Source: DATMAM01 sp035559995 | Lineage (GTDB): Bacteria > Desulfobacterota > Binatia > UBA9968 | Direction of reading: 5' to 3' | Length of the DNA: 64,000 nt | NCBI GenBank assembly: GCA_035559995.1 | Contig: DATMAM010000065.1 | Coordinates: 38,744-102,743 of the forward strand | Shown: positions 17,008 to 26,367 of the stretch, piece by piece | How positions within the stretch are numbered: the stretch's first letter is position 1 | How the letters are laid out: every line of letters starts with the position of its first letter | Translations under genes and position numbers: made by a program | The notes under the pieces: generated by a model | Databases searched by the model: none | What the model was told of the DNA's origin: nothing | What the model saw: the letters and a program-made list of their open reading frames with translations, nothing else

Positions 17008-17733
17008 TTAGCCGCGGCGTTTTTGCCAGCGCGTCATGAGGCCGCCGTTTTCGGCCTCCCAGCGCCACGTGCGCCAGAGAAACTTGTAGGACTGCTCCGT
17101 CAGCCCCGAATACGTCGCGTCCGGCTGCCAGCGAGCGAGATCCTTGCCGGCTATCAGATGCGCGCAGGCCGCGCGCTCGAGGTAATACATCGTGACGACG
17201 GCCTCGGCCACGTCCCGCCCGGCGGTCACCGCGCCGTGGTTCCTGAGAATGACGGCCTTTCCCTTGCCGAGTGCCGCGGCGACCTGTCGCCCGTCTTTTT
17301 CGGTGTTGATCTGCTGGCTGCCGAGCACGGGAACCCCGTCGCCGAACGCGACCGAAGAAGGATTAAAGGTGTGGAGCGTTCTTCCGGTCGCGGAAAGCGC
17401 GACCGCATGAAACGGGTGCGCGTGCACGACGCCGCCGACGTCGGGCCGCGCTTTGTAAATTTCCGTGTGGATGAAGGTTTCCCCCGAGACGTGCTGCGTT
17501 CCTTTGACGCGCCGGCAGGAGAAGTCCAGTTCCATGACCTCATCAGGATCGAGCGGCTCCGGCGCGATGCGCATGCGCGCAAACAGCAGGCCTTCGCGAC
17601 CGGCGCCGGCCGGAAGCCGGCCGCTCACGTGGCCGTAAATATCGTTTAACTCCCGGAGCAGAATCCGCGCCCCGAAGAGCACGTCGTCCGCAAGCTTCTC
17701 AACCGATTGGCGATCGCCTTCTGGTTGCGCCAT
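17008..17733 (-). CDS. class II aldolase/adducin family protein
   Basis: This 241-residue protein is read from ATG 17733, chosen because GGAGG lies 9 nt upstream; the open frame begins 7 codons earlier. Zn-ligand motifs are 'VVHAHPFHAVALSATG' at about residues 105-120 and 'ILRNHGAVTAGRDVAEAV' at about residues 165-182. 'FIHTEIYKARPDVGGVV' contains the Glu/Tyr region. Family members are Zn-dependent sugar-phosphate aldolases or decarboxylases acting on small hydroxy/oxo acids. It is the last gene of the minus-strand run containing the PrpB-like gene, 30 nt downstream. A link to C3 or hydroxyacid chemistry is inferred from context. Confidence 0.9.
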   Translation of the reverse strand: MAQPEGDRQSVEKLADDVLFGARILLRELNDIYGHVSGRLPAGAGREGLLFARMRIAPEPLDPDEVMELDFSCRRVKGTQHVSGETFIHTEIYKARPDVGGVVHAHPFHAVALSATGRTLHTFNPSSVAFGDGVPVLGSQQINTEKDGRQVAAALGKGKAVILRNHGAVTAGRDVAEAVVTMYYLERAACAHLIAGKDLARWQPDATYSGLTEQSYKFLWRTWRWEAENGGLMTRWQKRRG

Positions 17734-17763
17734 TTGTCGAGACCTCCGCCGCAAGCGCGCGCG

Positions 17764-18645
17764 TCAGCTCTTTTCCCCTTCGAGCAAAAGGAAGCGCCGC
17801 TCGAGCGCTTGCCAATCGTCCAAGCCGACGATTTTTTCCCGCTCGCTAAAAGTCGCCAGCTCCGCGTCCATCGCTTCCGTCGTTCCGGCTTCGCGGAGAA
17901 GGCTCAGGACCCGGCGCATGGCGTAAATGCCGGCTCTTTGCGTCTCCGAAGGATAGATCGCGATCCGATAGCCCATCGCCTGCAAGCGCTCGGCCGGAAG
18001 CATCGGCGTCTTTCCGCCTTTAAAGACATTGACCAGGAGCGGCACGTTGGGAAGCGCGCGGGGGATCTCTTCGAGCTCCGTTTCCGACTGCGGCGCCTCG
18101 ATGAAAACAGCGTCCGCCCCGAGCCGGGCGAACTCCCTCCCCCTTTGGATCGCCTCCTCCAAGCCGAACACGGCGCGCGCGTCCGTGCGCGCGATGATCG
18201 CAAAATCGGGGTCGGTGCGCGCGCTGAGCGCCGCCTCGAGCTTTTTCTTCATCTCGGCGAGCGAAACGACCTCTTTTCCTTCCAGATGCCCGCAGCGCTT
18301 GGGCGTTATTTGGTCCTCAATATGGATCGCCGCCACGCCGACTCTCTCGTACTCCCTCACGGTCCGGATGAGATTGATCGCGTTGCCGTAGCCGGTATCG
18401 GCGTCCGCGATGACGGGAATCTTCACCGCCGCCACGACTTGCGCCGCTCGCTCAATGACCTCCGACATCGTCACCAGCCCGATATCGGGAAATCCCATGC
18501 TGCGCGCGACCGCGCCCCCGCTCAGGTAAGCGGCCTCAAACCGCGCTTCCTCGACCAGGCGCGCCGAAAGCCCGTCGAAGCACCCGGGCGCAATGAGAAG
18601 CCGGTTTCGCTGTAGCAGCTGCTTGAATACTTTTCGCTGGTCCAT
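17764..18645 (-). CDS. isocitrate lyase/PEP mutase superfamily lyase, PrpB-like
   Basis: This 293-residue (beta/alpha)8 enzyme carries 'VIADADTGYGNAINLIRTV' with the Mg-binding Asp residues, and 'EDQITPKRCGHLEGKEV', where KRCGH corresponds to the catalytic Cys loop of methylisocitrate lyases and oxaloacetate decarboxylases. PEP mutases lack this Cys. Length agrees with PrpB (about 295). It sits next to MmgE/PrpD- and PrpC-type genes, so cleavage of 2-methylisocitrate to pyruvate and succinate is the leading reading. Oxaloacetate decarboxylase or another 2-methylmalate-type lyase remains possible. Confidence 0.85.
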   Translation of the reverse strand: MDQRKVFKQLLQRNRLLIAPGCFDGLSARLVEEARFEAAYLSGGAVARSMGFPDIGLVTMSEVIERAAQVVAAVKIPVIADADTGYGNAINLIRTVREYERVGVAAIHIEDQITPKRCGHLEGKEVVSLAEMKKKLEAALSARTDPDFAIIARTDARAVFGLEEAIQRGREFARLGADAVFIEAPQSETELEEIPRALPNVPLLVNVFKGGKTPMLPAERLQAMGYRIAIYPSETQRAGIYAMRRVLSLLREAGTTEAMDAELATFSEREKIVGLDDWQALERRFLLLEGEKS

Positions 18646-18687
18646 CTTCGTTCTTCCCGTAGTCTTGGCGGAGCGTCGGGGCTCGCC

Positions 18688-20127
18688 CTAAGCCACGAAC
18701 AGATCGATAAACTTGCTTACCGGCATCGAAGCGAGAGCTTCCAGGTCCAGGCAGAGATCTCTGATTTCGTCGCAGCGCGCCGGCGGCAGCCGCGAAGCCG
18801 CGTTGTGCTCGAATTTTCTGATCAGCAGCGGAATGCCCTCCGCGCGGCGGCGGCGGTGCCCGATCGGGTATTCGACCGCCACCTTGGGAGTCGCCGTTCC
18901 GTCTTTAAAAAAAACCTGCACGGCATTGGCGATGGAGCGCTTGCCGGGATCGAGGTAATCCTTCGAGTACCGCGGGTCTTCGACGACCTCCATTTTTTTC
19001 CTGAGCGCGTCGATCCGCGGATCGCGCGCGATCCGGTCTTCGTAATGATCCGCGGTCAGCTCGCCGAACAAAAGCCCCACGGCGGTGACGTACTGGATGC
19101 AGTGATCGCGATCCGCCGGATTGTGGAGCGGCCCGGTCTTATCGATGATGCGGATCGCCGACTCTTGCGTCGTGATCGTGATCTTGCGGATATCGTCGAG
19201 ACGGTCCTTGACCTGCTCGTGCAACTTAAGCGCCGCTTCCACCGCCGTCTGGGCGTGAAATTCCGCCGGAAACGAGATCTTAAAGAGGACGTTTTCCATG
19301 ACGTACGAGCCCAGGGGCTGCGGCAAAGTTAGCGGTTGCCCGCGAAAAAAAACGTCTTGAAAGCCCCAGCGCTCAGCCGTAAGCGCCGACGGGTATCCCA
19401 TCTCGCCGCGCATCGCCATCAAGGCGAGCCATACCCCTCTGCTGGTGGCGTCGCCCGCCGCCCACGATTTTCGCGCGCCGGTATTCGGCGCATGGCGGTA
19501 GACGCGGAGCGAGCCGCCGTCGACCCACGCATTGGAAACGGCGCTCAAGATTTTTTCCTGCGTCCCGCCGAGCAGCGCTGCCGAAATCGCGGCCGTCGCC
19601 ACTCTCACCAGGAGCACGTGATCGAGTCCGACGCGGTTGAAGCTATTTTGCAGCGACAGAACTCCCTGAATCTCATGCGCCTTGATCATCGCCGAGAGAA
19701 CCTCGCGCATGGTCAACGGCTTCGCTCGCGCGCGCGAGAGATAATCGGCCAAAGCGAGGATGCCGCCGAGATTGTCGGAAGGATGGCCCCACTCCGCCGC
19801 CAGAAAGGTGTCGTTAAAATCGAGCCAGCGAATCATGGCGCCGATGTTAAAAGCGGCCTGAACGGGATCGAGCTCCCAGCTCGTGCCCGGAACCCGCGCG
19901 CCGTTTTCCAGCGTGGCTCCGGGAACCGCCGGGCCGAGCATTTTCGTGCACTCGGGGTAGCGGAGCGCGAGCAGCGCGCACCCCAACGAATCCATCAGAC
20001 AGTAGCGCGCCGTCTCGAGCGCCTCTCGACCGGCAGCAAGCTCGCTCGCCGCGTAATCGGCGATCTCGACCATGAGCTTGTCGTGGCGCGGGCGCATATT
20101 GGAAGGAGAGGCCACCGTCGCAATCAC
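18688..20127 (-). CDS. MmgE/PrpD-family dehydratase (2-methylcitrate dehydratase-like)
   Basis: This 479-residue protein matches the usual PrpD length (about 480). It has the N-terminal helical domain with 'ARYCLMDSLGCALLALRYPE', then 'VPGTSWELDPVQAAFNIGAM' and 'RWLDFNDTFLAAEWGHPSDN', the conserved core of the family, and 'ISFPAEFHAQTAVEAALKLH' in the second domain. PrpD dehydrates 2-methylcitrate to 2-methyl-cis-aconitate without an Fe-S cluster. Its position between PrpB-like and PrpC genes supports that role. MmgE homologues with other substrates are common, so the exact substrate is inferred from context. An alternative start is ATG 20097. Confidence 0.88.
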   Translation of the reverse strand: MIATVASPSNMRPRHDKLMVEIADYAASELAAGREALETARYCLMDSLGCALLALRYPECTKMLGPAVPGATLENGARVPGTSWELDPVQAAFNIGAMIRWLDFNDTFLAAEWGHPSDNLGGILALADYLSRARAKPLTMREVLSAMIKAHEIQGVLSLQNSFNRVGLDHVLLVRVATAAISAALLGGTQEKILSAVSNAWVDGGSLRVYRHAPNTGARKSWAAGDATSRGVWLALMAMRGEMGYPSALTAERWGFQDVFFRGQPLTLPQPLGSYVMENVLFKISFPAEFHAQTAVEAALKLHEQVKDRLDDIRKITITTQESAIRIIDKTGPLHNPADRDHCIQYVTAVGLLFGELTADHYEDRIARDPRIDALRKKMEVVEDPRYSKDYLDPGKRSIANAVQVFFKDGTATPKVAVEYPIGHRRRRAEGIPLLIRKFEHNAASRLPPARCDEIRDLCLDLEALASMPVSKFIDLFVA

Positions 20128-20267
20128 CCCCCGGCGTCATTCCGCGCCGAAGGCGGCGAAGAGTCCACTCCCGACGCCCATCGGGACAGATTCTTCGCCC
20201 GCGCCTGAGCTGAGCAGCGCCGATAGGGGTGAGGATGACTTCCCGTGAAACACAGCGCTCAACGACG

Positions 20268-21389
20268 TCAGTTCCTTTGCGAAATCGGCACGAACGGCCG
20301 CGGCGCCGGCCCGATATATTCCGCGTTCGGGCGAATGAGCCTGTTGTCCGCGCGCTGCTCGATGATATGCGCCGACCATCCCGCAATGCGCGCGACGACG
20401 AAAAGCGGCGTGAACATCGAAGTGGGGACGCCGCAGAAGCGATAGGCCGTCGCGCTGTAGAAATCGAGATTGGGGAAAAGCTTCTTCTCGCGCCGCATCA
20501 CCTGCTCGATTCTTTCGGAAACGGGAAAAAGCCTCTCGTCGCCCGCGGCCGCCGCGAGCTTTTTTGACCAGGCCTTGATCACGTCCGAGCGCGGGTCGGA
20601 AATCTTGTAGACGCGATGGCCGAAGCCCATGATCAGCTTTTTTGCCGCAATGAGCTCCAGAACCCCTTTCTCGGCTTCCTCCGGCGTGTCGAAGCGCTCG
20701 ATCAGCTCCATCGCCGCTTCATTGGCGCCGCCGTGCAGCGGGCCTCTCAGCGCGCCGATCGCTCCGGTCACCGCGGAATAGAAGTCCGGCAACGTCGAGG
20801 CGATCGTGCGCGCGGTAAAGGTCGAGGCGTTGAACTCGTGCTCGGCGTAGAGGATCAACGACACATCGATCGCGCGGCGGCGGAGATCGTCGGGTTTTTT
20901 ACCGTGCAAGAGGTGCAGGAAATAACCCGCGATGCTGTCGTCGTCGGTTTCCGTATCGGTCCGCTTCCCGCCGGTAACGAAGTGATGCCAGTAAAGCAGA
21001 ATCGCGCTAAAGCACGCGGTCAGGCGGTTGGCAACGGCGATCTGGTCGCGGCCCCGGCCTTCGGGCTCCAGCGTTCCCAGCATCGAGCAGCCCGTTCGCA
21101 TCACATCCATCGGGTGGGCCGACTTCGGGATCTGCTCGAGAACGGTCCTTAGCGGCGCCGGTAAACCGCGCAGGCGAACGAGCAATTTTTTGTAATCACA
21201 AAGCTCGCTTTCGGTCGGGAGCCGGCCGTAGATCAGAAGATAGGCCACTTCTTCGAACGTCGAGTGCTCCGCGAGGTCATAGATCGAGTAGCCGCGGTAG
21301 CTGAGCCCCGTGCCTTCTTTTTCCACGGTCGCAATCGCGGTGCGGCCAGCAATCACTCCTTCGAGCCCGCCGGGTTTATCTTTGGCCAT
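20268..21389 (-). CDS. prpC: citrate/2-methylcitrate synthase
   Basis: This 373-residue citrate-synthase-fold enzyme is read from ATG 21389, which has GGAGGATCGAGAG before it; the open frame starts 10 codons upstream. Catalytic His motifs are 'GPLHGGANEAAMELI' and 'IMGFGHRVYKISDPRSD', and the catalytic Asp region is 'NLDFYSATAYRFCGVP'. The short length and early 'GLEGVIAGRTAIATVEKEG' are typical of 2-methylcitrate synthase rather than the longer type I citrate synthase. It condenses propionyl-CoA with oxaloacetate. It is the promoter-proximal gene of the minus-strand methylcitrate block, with a 140-nt spacer before the PrpD-like gene. Some PrpC proteins also use acetyl-CoA. Confidence 0.9.
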   Translation of the reverse strand: MAKDKPGGLEGVIAGRTAIATVEKEGTGLSYRGYSIYDLAEHSTFEEVAYLLIYGRLPTESELCDYKKLLVRLRGLPAPLRTVLEQIPKSAHPMDVMRTGCSMLGTLEPEGRGRDQIAVANRLTACFSAILLYWHHFVTGGKRTDTETDDDSIAGYFLHLLHGKKPDDLRRRAIDVSLILYAEHEFNASTFTARTIASTLPDFYSAVTGAIGALRGPLHGGANEAAMELIERFDTPEEAEKGVLELIAAKKLIMGFGHRVYKISDPRSDVIKAWSKKLAAAAGDERLFPVSERIEQVMRREKKLFPNLDFYSATAYRFCGVPTSMFTPLFVVARIAGWSAHIIEQRADNRLIRPNAEYIGPAPRPFVPISQRN

Positions 21390-21648
21390 CTCTCGATCCT
21401 CCACGGAGGCAGTTTGCACCCGCGGCCAGAGTATTGCAAGAAACGAATCGGCTTGACATCGAGTGCGAGATTTTGTCTAGTCGCTGGCGAATCGATGGAG
21501 CGTTTCTCGCCGTGAGCGCGTCCTTTTTTGCAACCCTTCCCGACTTGCCTTTGCAGAGGGAGGACTTTCCCTGCGATCTTTGAGAGCTCGGCGCAATTCA
21601 GCTCCCGGCTCCGATGTCCACTAAACGCAAGAGGTAGGAGTCCACGCG

Positions 21649-22650
21649 ATGGCTTTTTCGACGGCATTCAAAGCAATGGTTGTGAGCGAGACTTCGGACG
21701 GAAAATTCGTTCGCGAGGTCAAAAAACGAGACCTGAGCGAGCTTCCGGCCGGCGCCGTGCTGATCGAAGTGAAATACTCGTCGCTGAACTACAAGGACGC
21801 GCTTTCCGCAACGGGCAACAAGGGCGTGACGCGGAAGTACCCGCACACTCCCGGGATCGACGCCGCCGGAGTCGTCGTGGAAAGCGCAAGCCCGAATTTC
21901 GCTCCGGGCGATCAGGTCATCGTCACCGGATTCGACTTGGGAGCCAATACTCCCGGAGGGTTCGGGCAATACGTCCGCGTTCCCGCCGACTGGCCGCTGA
22001 AGCTGCCCGCAGGCCTCACGTTAAAGGAAAGCATGGCTTACGGAACGGCCGGATTTACGGCGGCTCTTTCGGTTCTGAAGATGCAGCACCACGGGCTTAC
22101 GCCGGCGCAGGGAGAGATTCTGGTGACGGGCGCAACCGGCGGCGTGGGCAGCTTGGCGATCGCTATTTTGGCCAGGCTCGGCTTTCATGTGGTTGCCGCC
22201 ACGGGAAAAACCGGCGCGAGAGATTTTCTCGGCAAGCTGGGCGCGAGAGAGATCATTTCGCGGGAAGACGTGACCGACACGTCCGGCCGGCCGCTCTTGA
22301 AAGCGCGCTGGGCGGGAGTCGTCGATACGGTCGGCGGCAACATCCTGGCAACCGCGATCCGATCGACCGGGCCGGACGGAGTGGTCGCGAGCTGTGGTAA
22401 CGCCGCGTCCGCCGATCTCCCGCTCACCGTCTATCCTTTTATCTTGAGAGGCGTGAGCCTTTTGGGAATCAACTCGGTCGAAACTCCCATGGCGGCGCGC
22501 ACGGAGATTTGGGAAAAGCTCTCGCGCGAATGGAAAGTGGATTTCTCCGGCGAGCTCGTTACGGAGTGCCCCTTGGAAGATCTGAGCCCGAAGATCGACG
22601 CGATTCTGAAAGGTCAAATCCGCGGGCGCGTCGTGGTGAGTCTGATTTGA
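21649..22650 (+). CDS. acuI: MDR-family NADPH oxidoreductase, acrylyl-CoA reductase type (YhdH/AcuI)
   Basis: This 333-residue Zn-independent medium-chain dehydrogenase/reductase has 'VKYSSLNYKDALSATGNKG' near residue 45, 'HTPGIDAAGVVVES', the Rossmann motif 'GATGGVGSLAIAILARLGF' at about residues 163-181, and 'GSTGPDG'-type turns. These features match the YhdH/AcuI group, which reduces acrylyl-CoA to propionyl-CoA with NADPH and thereby detoxifies it. It is divergent from prpC, whose product consumes propionyl-CoA, which fits metabolically. An AAGAGGTAGGAG ribosome site lies upstream. Other enoyl or quinone substrates cannot be excluded. Confidence 0.88.
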   Translation: MAFSTAFKAMVVSETSDGKFVREVKKRDLSELPAGAVLIEVKYSSLNYKDALSATGNKGVTRKYPHTPGIDAAGVVVESASPNFAPGDQVIVTGFDLGANTPGGFGQYVRVPADWPLKLPAGLTLKESMAYGTAGFTAALSVLKMQHHGLTPAQGEILVTGATGGVGSLAIAILARLGFHVVAATGKTGARDFLGKLGAREIISREDVTDTSGRPLLKARWAGVVDTVGGNILATAIRSTGPDGVVASCGNAASADLPLTVYPFILRGVSLLGINSVETPMAARTEIWEKLSREWKVDFSGELVTECPLEDLSPKIDAILKGQIRGRVVVSLI

Positions 22651-22927
22651 CGTGACACGGCGGCCGGGTCATGCGAGCGTAGCGAGAAATCTTTATGGCC
22701 CCGAAACGTACCACTGCGTTACCTTCTCGCCGTAAGTTCAACGCGCCAGAGAAAAGGAAATCAAGAAATGGGCCGCAAGAACAAGAGCCGATTGGCAATG
22801 AGCGTCAATCCGAGCTGATCGATTTGAGTGAGCGGCTGTAAGATTTCTCCCTGCGGTCGAAAGGACAGCGCTTGCTGCGGTGGGGCCGAAGCGCACGACA
22901 TGCCGGAGGTAAGCGCAAACAGTAACG

Positions 22928-25330
22928 ATGCCTGAGCAACAGCACAACGATCAGCCCGGCGCCCTGAGCCATCTCCGCGTCATTGAGCTCGGCGACATCC
23001 CCGCCTCGTACGCGACCCGTCTCCTCGGCGACCTCGGCGCCGATGTGATCAAAATCGAGCCGCCGGGAGGCGACTCAAGCCGCCGGCTTCCGCCGTTTGC
23101 GGGAAATATCGCACACCCTGAACGGAGCCTTGCGTTTATCAACGCCAACACCAACAAGAGAAGCATCGTTCTCGACTTATCCGGAAGCTCGGCCGATCGG
23201 AAGGTCTTTTCGCGGCTTTTGGCGTCCGCTCACCTTTTCGTCGAAGCAACGCCCTTCGGCTACCTCGAACGGCTCGGCTTTGACGAGGAGCGATTGCAAA
23301 AAGACTATCCGGCCCTCGTCGTCGTCTCGCTTTCGCCTTTCGGCCGCACCGGACCGTATCGCCGCTATAAGGGAAGCGACGCCATCGCCAACGCCTGCGG
23401 GGGTTTTCTCTTCGGCCAGGGGGACGACGCCAAGGGCCAATGCACCGCGCCGAGCCATCAGGCGTATCAACTTGCGGCGTGCGTGGCGGCGACGTTGGGC
23501 CTTGCCGGCGTTCGTCACGCGCGATTGACCGGCACAGGCCAGCGCATCGACGTCTCGCTTCAGGAGGCGCTGACGTTCACCAACAGCAGCTCCATCGCGC
23601 GCTACTCGCGCGAAAATAGGCTGGAGCGGCGCCCGGGGCGCAAAAACTACGGCGGCGCGGGGACCAATATCTATCGCTGCAAAGACGGCCGTTATGTTCA
23701 CTTCACAACCAATATGCCGCACATGTGGCGCGAGTTTACGCTGAACTGGATGAGCGATCCGGCGTTTGCCGGCCCCGAATGGGAAGATCCCAGGTATCGC
23801 GAGGCGCACGCTGACGAAATTGGAGAGGCTTTTGCAGGCTTCATCGCCCGGTTCGCGGCGGATGAATTCGCCAACGAGGCCCAGCGGCGCCATCTCGCGG
23901 CCGCGCCGCTCCATACGGTCGGGGAGTTCGTGAACTGCGATCAGCTTCGCCTGCGCCAGTGGCTGCAAGAGGTCGAACATCCCGTGATCGGCCGCTACGC
24001 CGCGCCGGGGTTCGGCATGAGACTTTCTCTTACTCCCATGAGAATTTACCGGCCGGCGCCGCTTTTGGGCCAGCATAGCGAGGAAATTCTGAGCGAGCTC
24101 GAGCGCGACCTCCCGCGCGCCGACAACCTCCCGGGCGAGCGCTCCCGCCGCCCCATGCTCGAAGGGCTTCGCATGGCGGATCTCACGCAGCAGTTCGCCG
24201 GGCCGCTCGGGACCGCGATCCTCGCGTACTACGGCATGGAAGTGATCAAGATCGAGTCCGCCGTGGTTCCGAGCAAAGAGCGCGAGACCGCTACGCATGC
24301 GGACATGAACCGCGCCAAGCTCGGCTGCACGATCAACTTGCGCCACCCGGAAGGAAAAGAGCTTTTCAGGCAACTCGTCGCCCGTTCCGACGTCGTCGTC
24401 GACAATTTCAGCGCCGGCGTGCTGGAGCGGCTGGGCTTTAGCTTCGAAGCGCTCAAGCAAATCAACCCGCGCATTGTCCAAGCCGCGATGCCCGGCTGGG
24501 GACTTGCCGGCCCGCTCAAGTCATGGGTGGCCTGGGGCTGGCAGCTTTTGGCTTACACCGGAATGATGAGACTTTGGGGCTATCCCGACTCGCCGATGGA
24601 AACCCGCTGCAAGACTGCCTGGCCGGACCGCGTAGGCGCGGCGACGATGGCGCTCGGCGTTCTTGCCGCGCTCGAATACCGCGATCGCACAGGGCAGGGA
24701 CAATTCATCGAAGCGGCGATGCTGGAGGCTCAGGGCGCGATGATGGGACCCGCCATTCTCGACTACACCGTGAACGCGAACGAGTGGGACGCGATGGGCT
24801 ATCGCGAGATTCTGGGCGAGCCGTACGCGCCTTACGGCTGCTATCCCTGCCGCGGCGAGGACAATTGGGTGATTATCGCCTGCGCAACCGACGAAGAGTG
24901 GCAATCCATGGTGCGGCTCATCGGCAAAGATTCCTGGGCCGCCGACGAGCGTTTCGCGACAAGCGCCGGCCGCAAACAGCACCGCGACGAGCTGGATCAA
25001 AAGCTTTCACAGTGGACCCGCAGGCTGACGCCGCGCCAGGCCTTCCGGCTGCTGCAGGAGGCAGGCGTCGCGGCCGGCGTCCCGATGTCGGGCGAGGATC
25101 TTTTCTACGACATCCATCTGCGCGAGCGCGGCCACATCGTCGAGACCGAAGCCGCACCGTGGGGAAAAATCACGCACCACGGCCTGCCGGGGATCCCATC
25201 GCTGTCGGCGGCGAGCGCCGCCCGCCCCGCGCCCTGGATCGGCGCGCACAACGATTATGTGTTCGGGAAGCTCCTCGGGCTGAACGAGGAGAGGATCGAG
25301 GAACTCAAGACCGCAGGGGCCATCAAATAG
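22928..25330 (+). CDS. two-domain class III CoA-transferase (CaiB/BaiF), DddD-like layout
   Basis: This 800-residue protein has two CaiB/BaiF domains, at about residues 10-390 and 400-795. Each starts with the family opening: 'LRVIELGDIPASYATRLLGD' with 'VIKIEPPGGD' in the first, and 'LRMADLTQQFAGPLGTAILA' with 'VIKIES' in the second. By eye, the catalytic Asp is kept only in domain 2 (Asp567 in 'WPDRVGAATMALGVLAAL'); the matching place in domain 1 reads Ser-His (176-177). The DMSP lyase/CoA-transferase DddD has a comparable double layout with one active half. Neighbouring acuI and crotonases fit a CoA-activated C3-type acid. Identity with DddD is not claimed, because such double transferases are widespread in soil bacteria. 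Confidence 0.85.
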   Translation: MPEQQHNDQPGALSHLRVIELGDIPASYATRLLGDLGADVIKIEPPGGDSSRRLPPFAGNIAHPERSLAFINANTNKRSIVLDLSGSSADRKVFSRLLASAHLFVEATPFGYLERLGFDEERLQKDYPALVVVSLSPFGRTGPYRRYKGSDAIANACGGFLFGQGDDAKGQCTAPSHQAYQLAACVAATLGLAGVRHARLTGTGQRIDVSLQEALTFTNSSSIARYSRENRLERRPGRKNYGGAGTNIYRCKDGRYVHFTTNMPHMWREFTLNWMSDPAFAGPEWEDPRYREAHADEIGEAFAGFIARFAADEFANEAQRRHLAAAPLHTVGEFVNCDQLRLRQWLQEVEHPVIGRYAAPGFGMRLSLTPMRIYRPAPLLGQHSEEILSELERDLPRADNLPGERSRRPMLEGLRMADLTQQFAGPLGTAILAYYGMEVIKIESAVVPSKERETATHADMNRAKLGCTINLRHPEGKELFRQLVARSDVVVDNFSAGVLERLGFSFEALKQINPRIVQAAMPGWGLAGPLKSWVAWGWQLLAYTGMMRLWGYPDSPMETRCKTAWPDRVGAATMALGVLAALEYRDRTGQGQFIEAAMLEAQGAMMGPAILDYTVNANEWDAMGYREILGEPYAPYGCYPCRGEDNWVIIACATDEEWQSMVRLIGKDSWAADERFATSAGRKQHRDELDQKLSQWTRRLTPRQAFRLLQEAGVAAGVPMSGEDLFYDIHLRERGHIVETEAAPWGKITHHGLPGIPSLSAASAARPAPWIGAHNDYVFGKLLGLNEERIEELKTAGAIK

Positions 25331-25436
25331 CGGCAACCCGTGCGGGCGCTCCGCCTTAGGCGCAGCACACGCGGATCTTTCCACCGGAGCATGCGGCAGG
25401 ACAATTCCAGGCTTGCGGCAGGCACGAAGGTCTGCG

Positions 25437-26318
25437 CTAGGCTTTTCGCGCTTTTGGCCCGAACGGCTCGGGCTGGAAAGGAGCGTCGCGCGTCTCGAAG
25501 AAAGCTTTGAGCCCGCCGCGCCTTCTTGCCTCTTCCATTCCCCTGTTGAATTGCTCGTCCTTGGTGAGGCGCGCCATCGCGCACAGCTCGGCGTTCAAGA
25601 TCCACGCCTTGCGCAAGCCCATCATTTCCAGGCCCATGCGCGAGATGTGGAGATTGATCTTCACGGTCTCGGGCGGGACGAGCGCGACCCGTTCAACAAA
25701 TTTAAAACACTCCTCGAGCAGTTGATCTTTGGGAACCACCTTGTTGACGAGCCCGATGCGCAAAGCCTCCTGAGCATCGATATGATCGCCCGTGAGCGAG
25801 TAGCGCAGCGCGTTTTTGAATCCCGCGAGCACCACCCAGATAAAATCCGTGCCCGAGGCGTGGCGGATCTGCGGCTGGCCGAACACGGCGTCGTCGGCGG
25901 CGAACGTGAGATGGCACGTGAGCGCGAGCCAGGAGGCGGCCCCCAGGCACCAGCCGCTCACCGCGGCGAGGATCGGCTTCGGATACTCCCAGCGATAAAA
26001 ATGCCGCTCCAGAAAAGTCTTGTGGTCCTGATCGCGGATGCGGTCGTATTCGTAGACCAGGGAGGAATTTTCCGCGATGCCGTAAGGCCACGCCGTCGGG
26101 CGATCATCGCCGCTTATATCCTCCCCGGTCGAGAAGGTTCCCCCTGCTCCCGTCAAAACCACGGCGCGGATCTCGGGATCTTTCCTGGCTTCCTCCAATG
26201 CCTCGTCGAGCTCGCCGAGAAGCCGCTCGTTCAGCGCGTTTAACACCTTCGGGCGGTTGAGCGTGATCAACACGCCGCGCCGCTGCTTCTCGTAGAGGAT
26301 CGCCTCGTAGTTTGGCAT
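25437..26318 (-). CDS. enoyl-CoA hydratase/isomerase (crotonase family), copy 1
   Basis: This 293-residue crotonase-fold protein has 'RAVVLTGAGGTFSTGEDISG', the first oxyanion-hole region at about residues 50-69, then 'AVSGWCLGAASWLALTCHLT' with the second backbone NH donor, and 'FGQPQIRHASGTDF'. 'LTGDHIDAQEALRIGLVNKV' is the usual C-terminal half. The family hydrates, isomerises or cleaves CoA esters. It is closely similar throughout to the next gene upstream in the same operon (26368-27240), a tandem duplication. The usual GGG of the second oxyanion loop reads G-A-A here. Substrate unknown; acrylyl- or other enoyl-CoA is suggested by the neighbours. Confidence 0.9.
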   Translation of the reverse strand: MPNYEAILYEKQRRGVLITLNRPKVLNALNERLLGELDEALEEARKDPEIRAVVLTGAGGTFSTGEDISGDDRPTAWPYGIAENSSLVYEYDRIRDQDHKTFLERHFYRWEYPKPILAAVSGWCLGAASWLALTCHLTFAADDAVFGQPQIRHASGTDFIWVVLAGFKNALRYSLTGDHIDAQEALRIGLVNKVVPKDQLLEECFKFVERVALVPPETVKINLHISRMGLEMMGLRKAWILNAELCAMARLTKDEQFNRGMEEARRRGGLKAFFETRDAPFQPEPFGPKARKA

Positions 26319-26367
26319 TTGCGCCTCCCCGTCGCCTTTTATTTCTCTCTCCCTGACCCTCCGAGAG

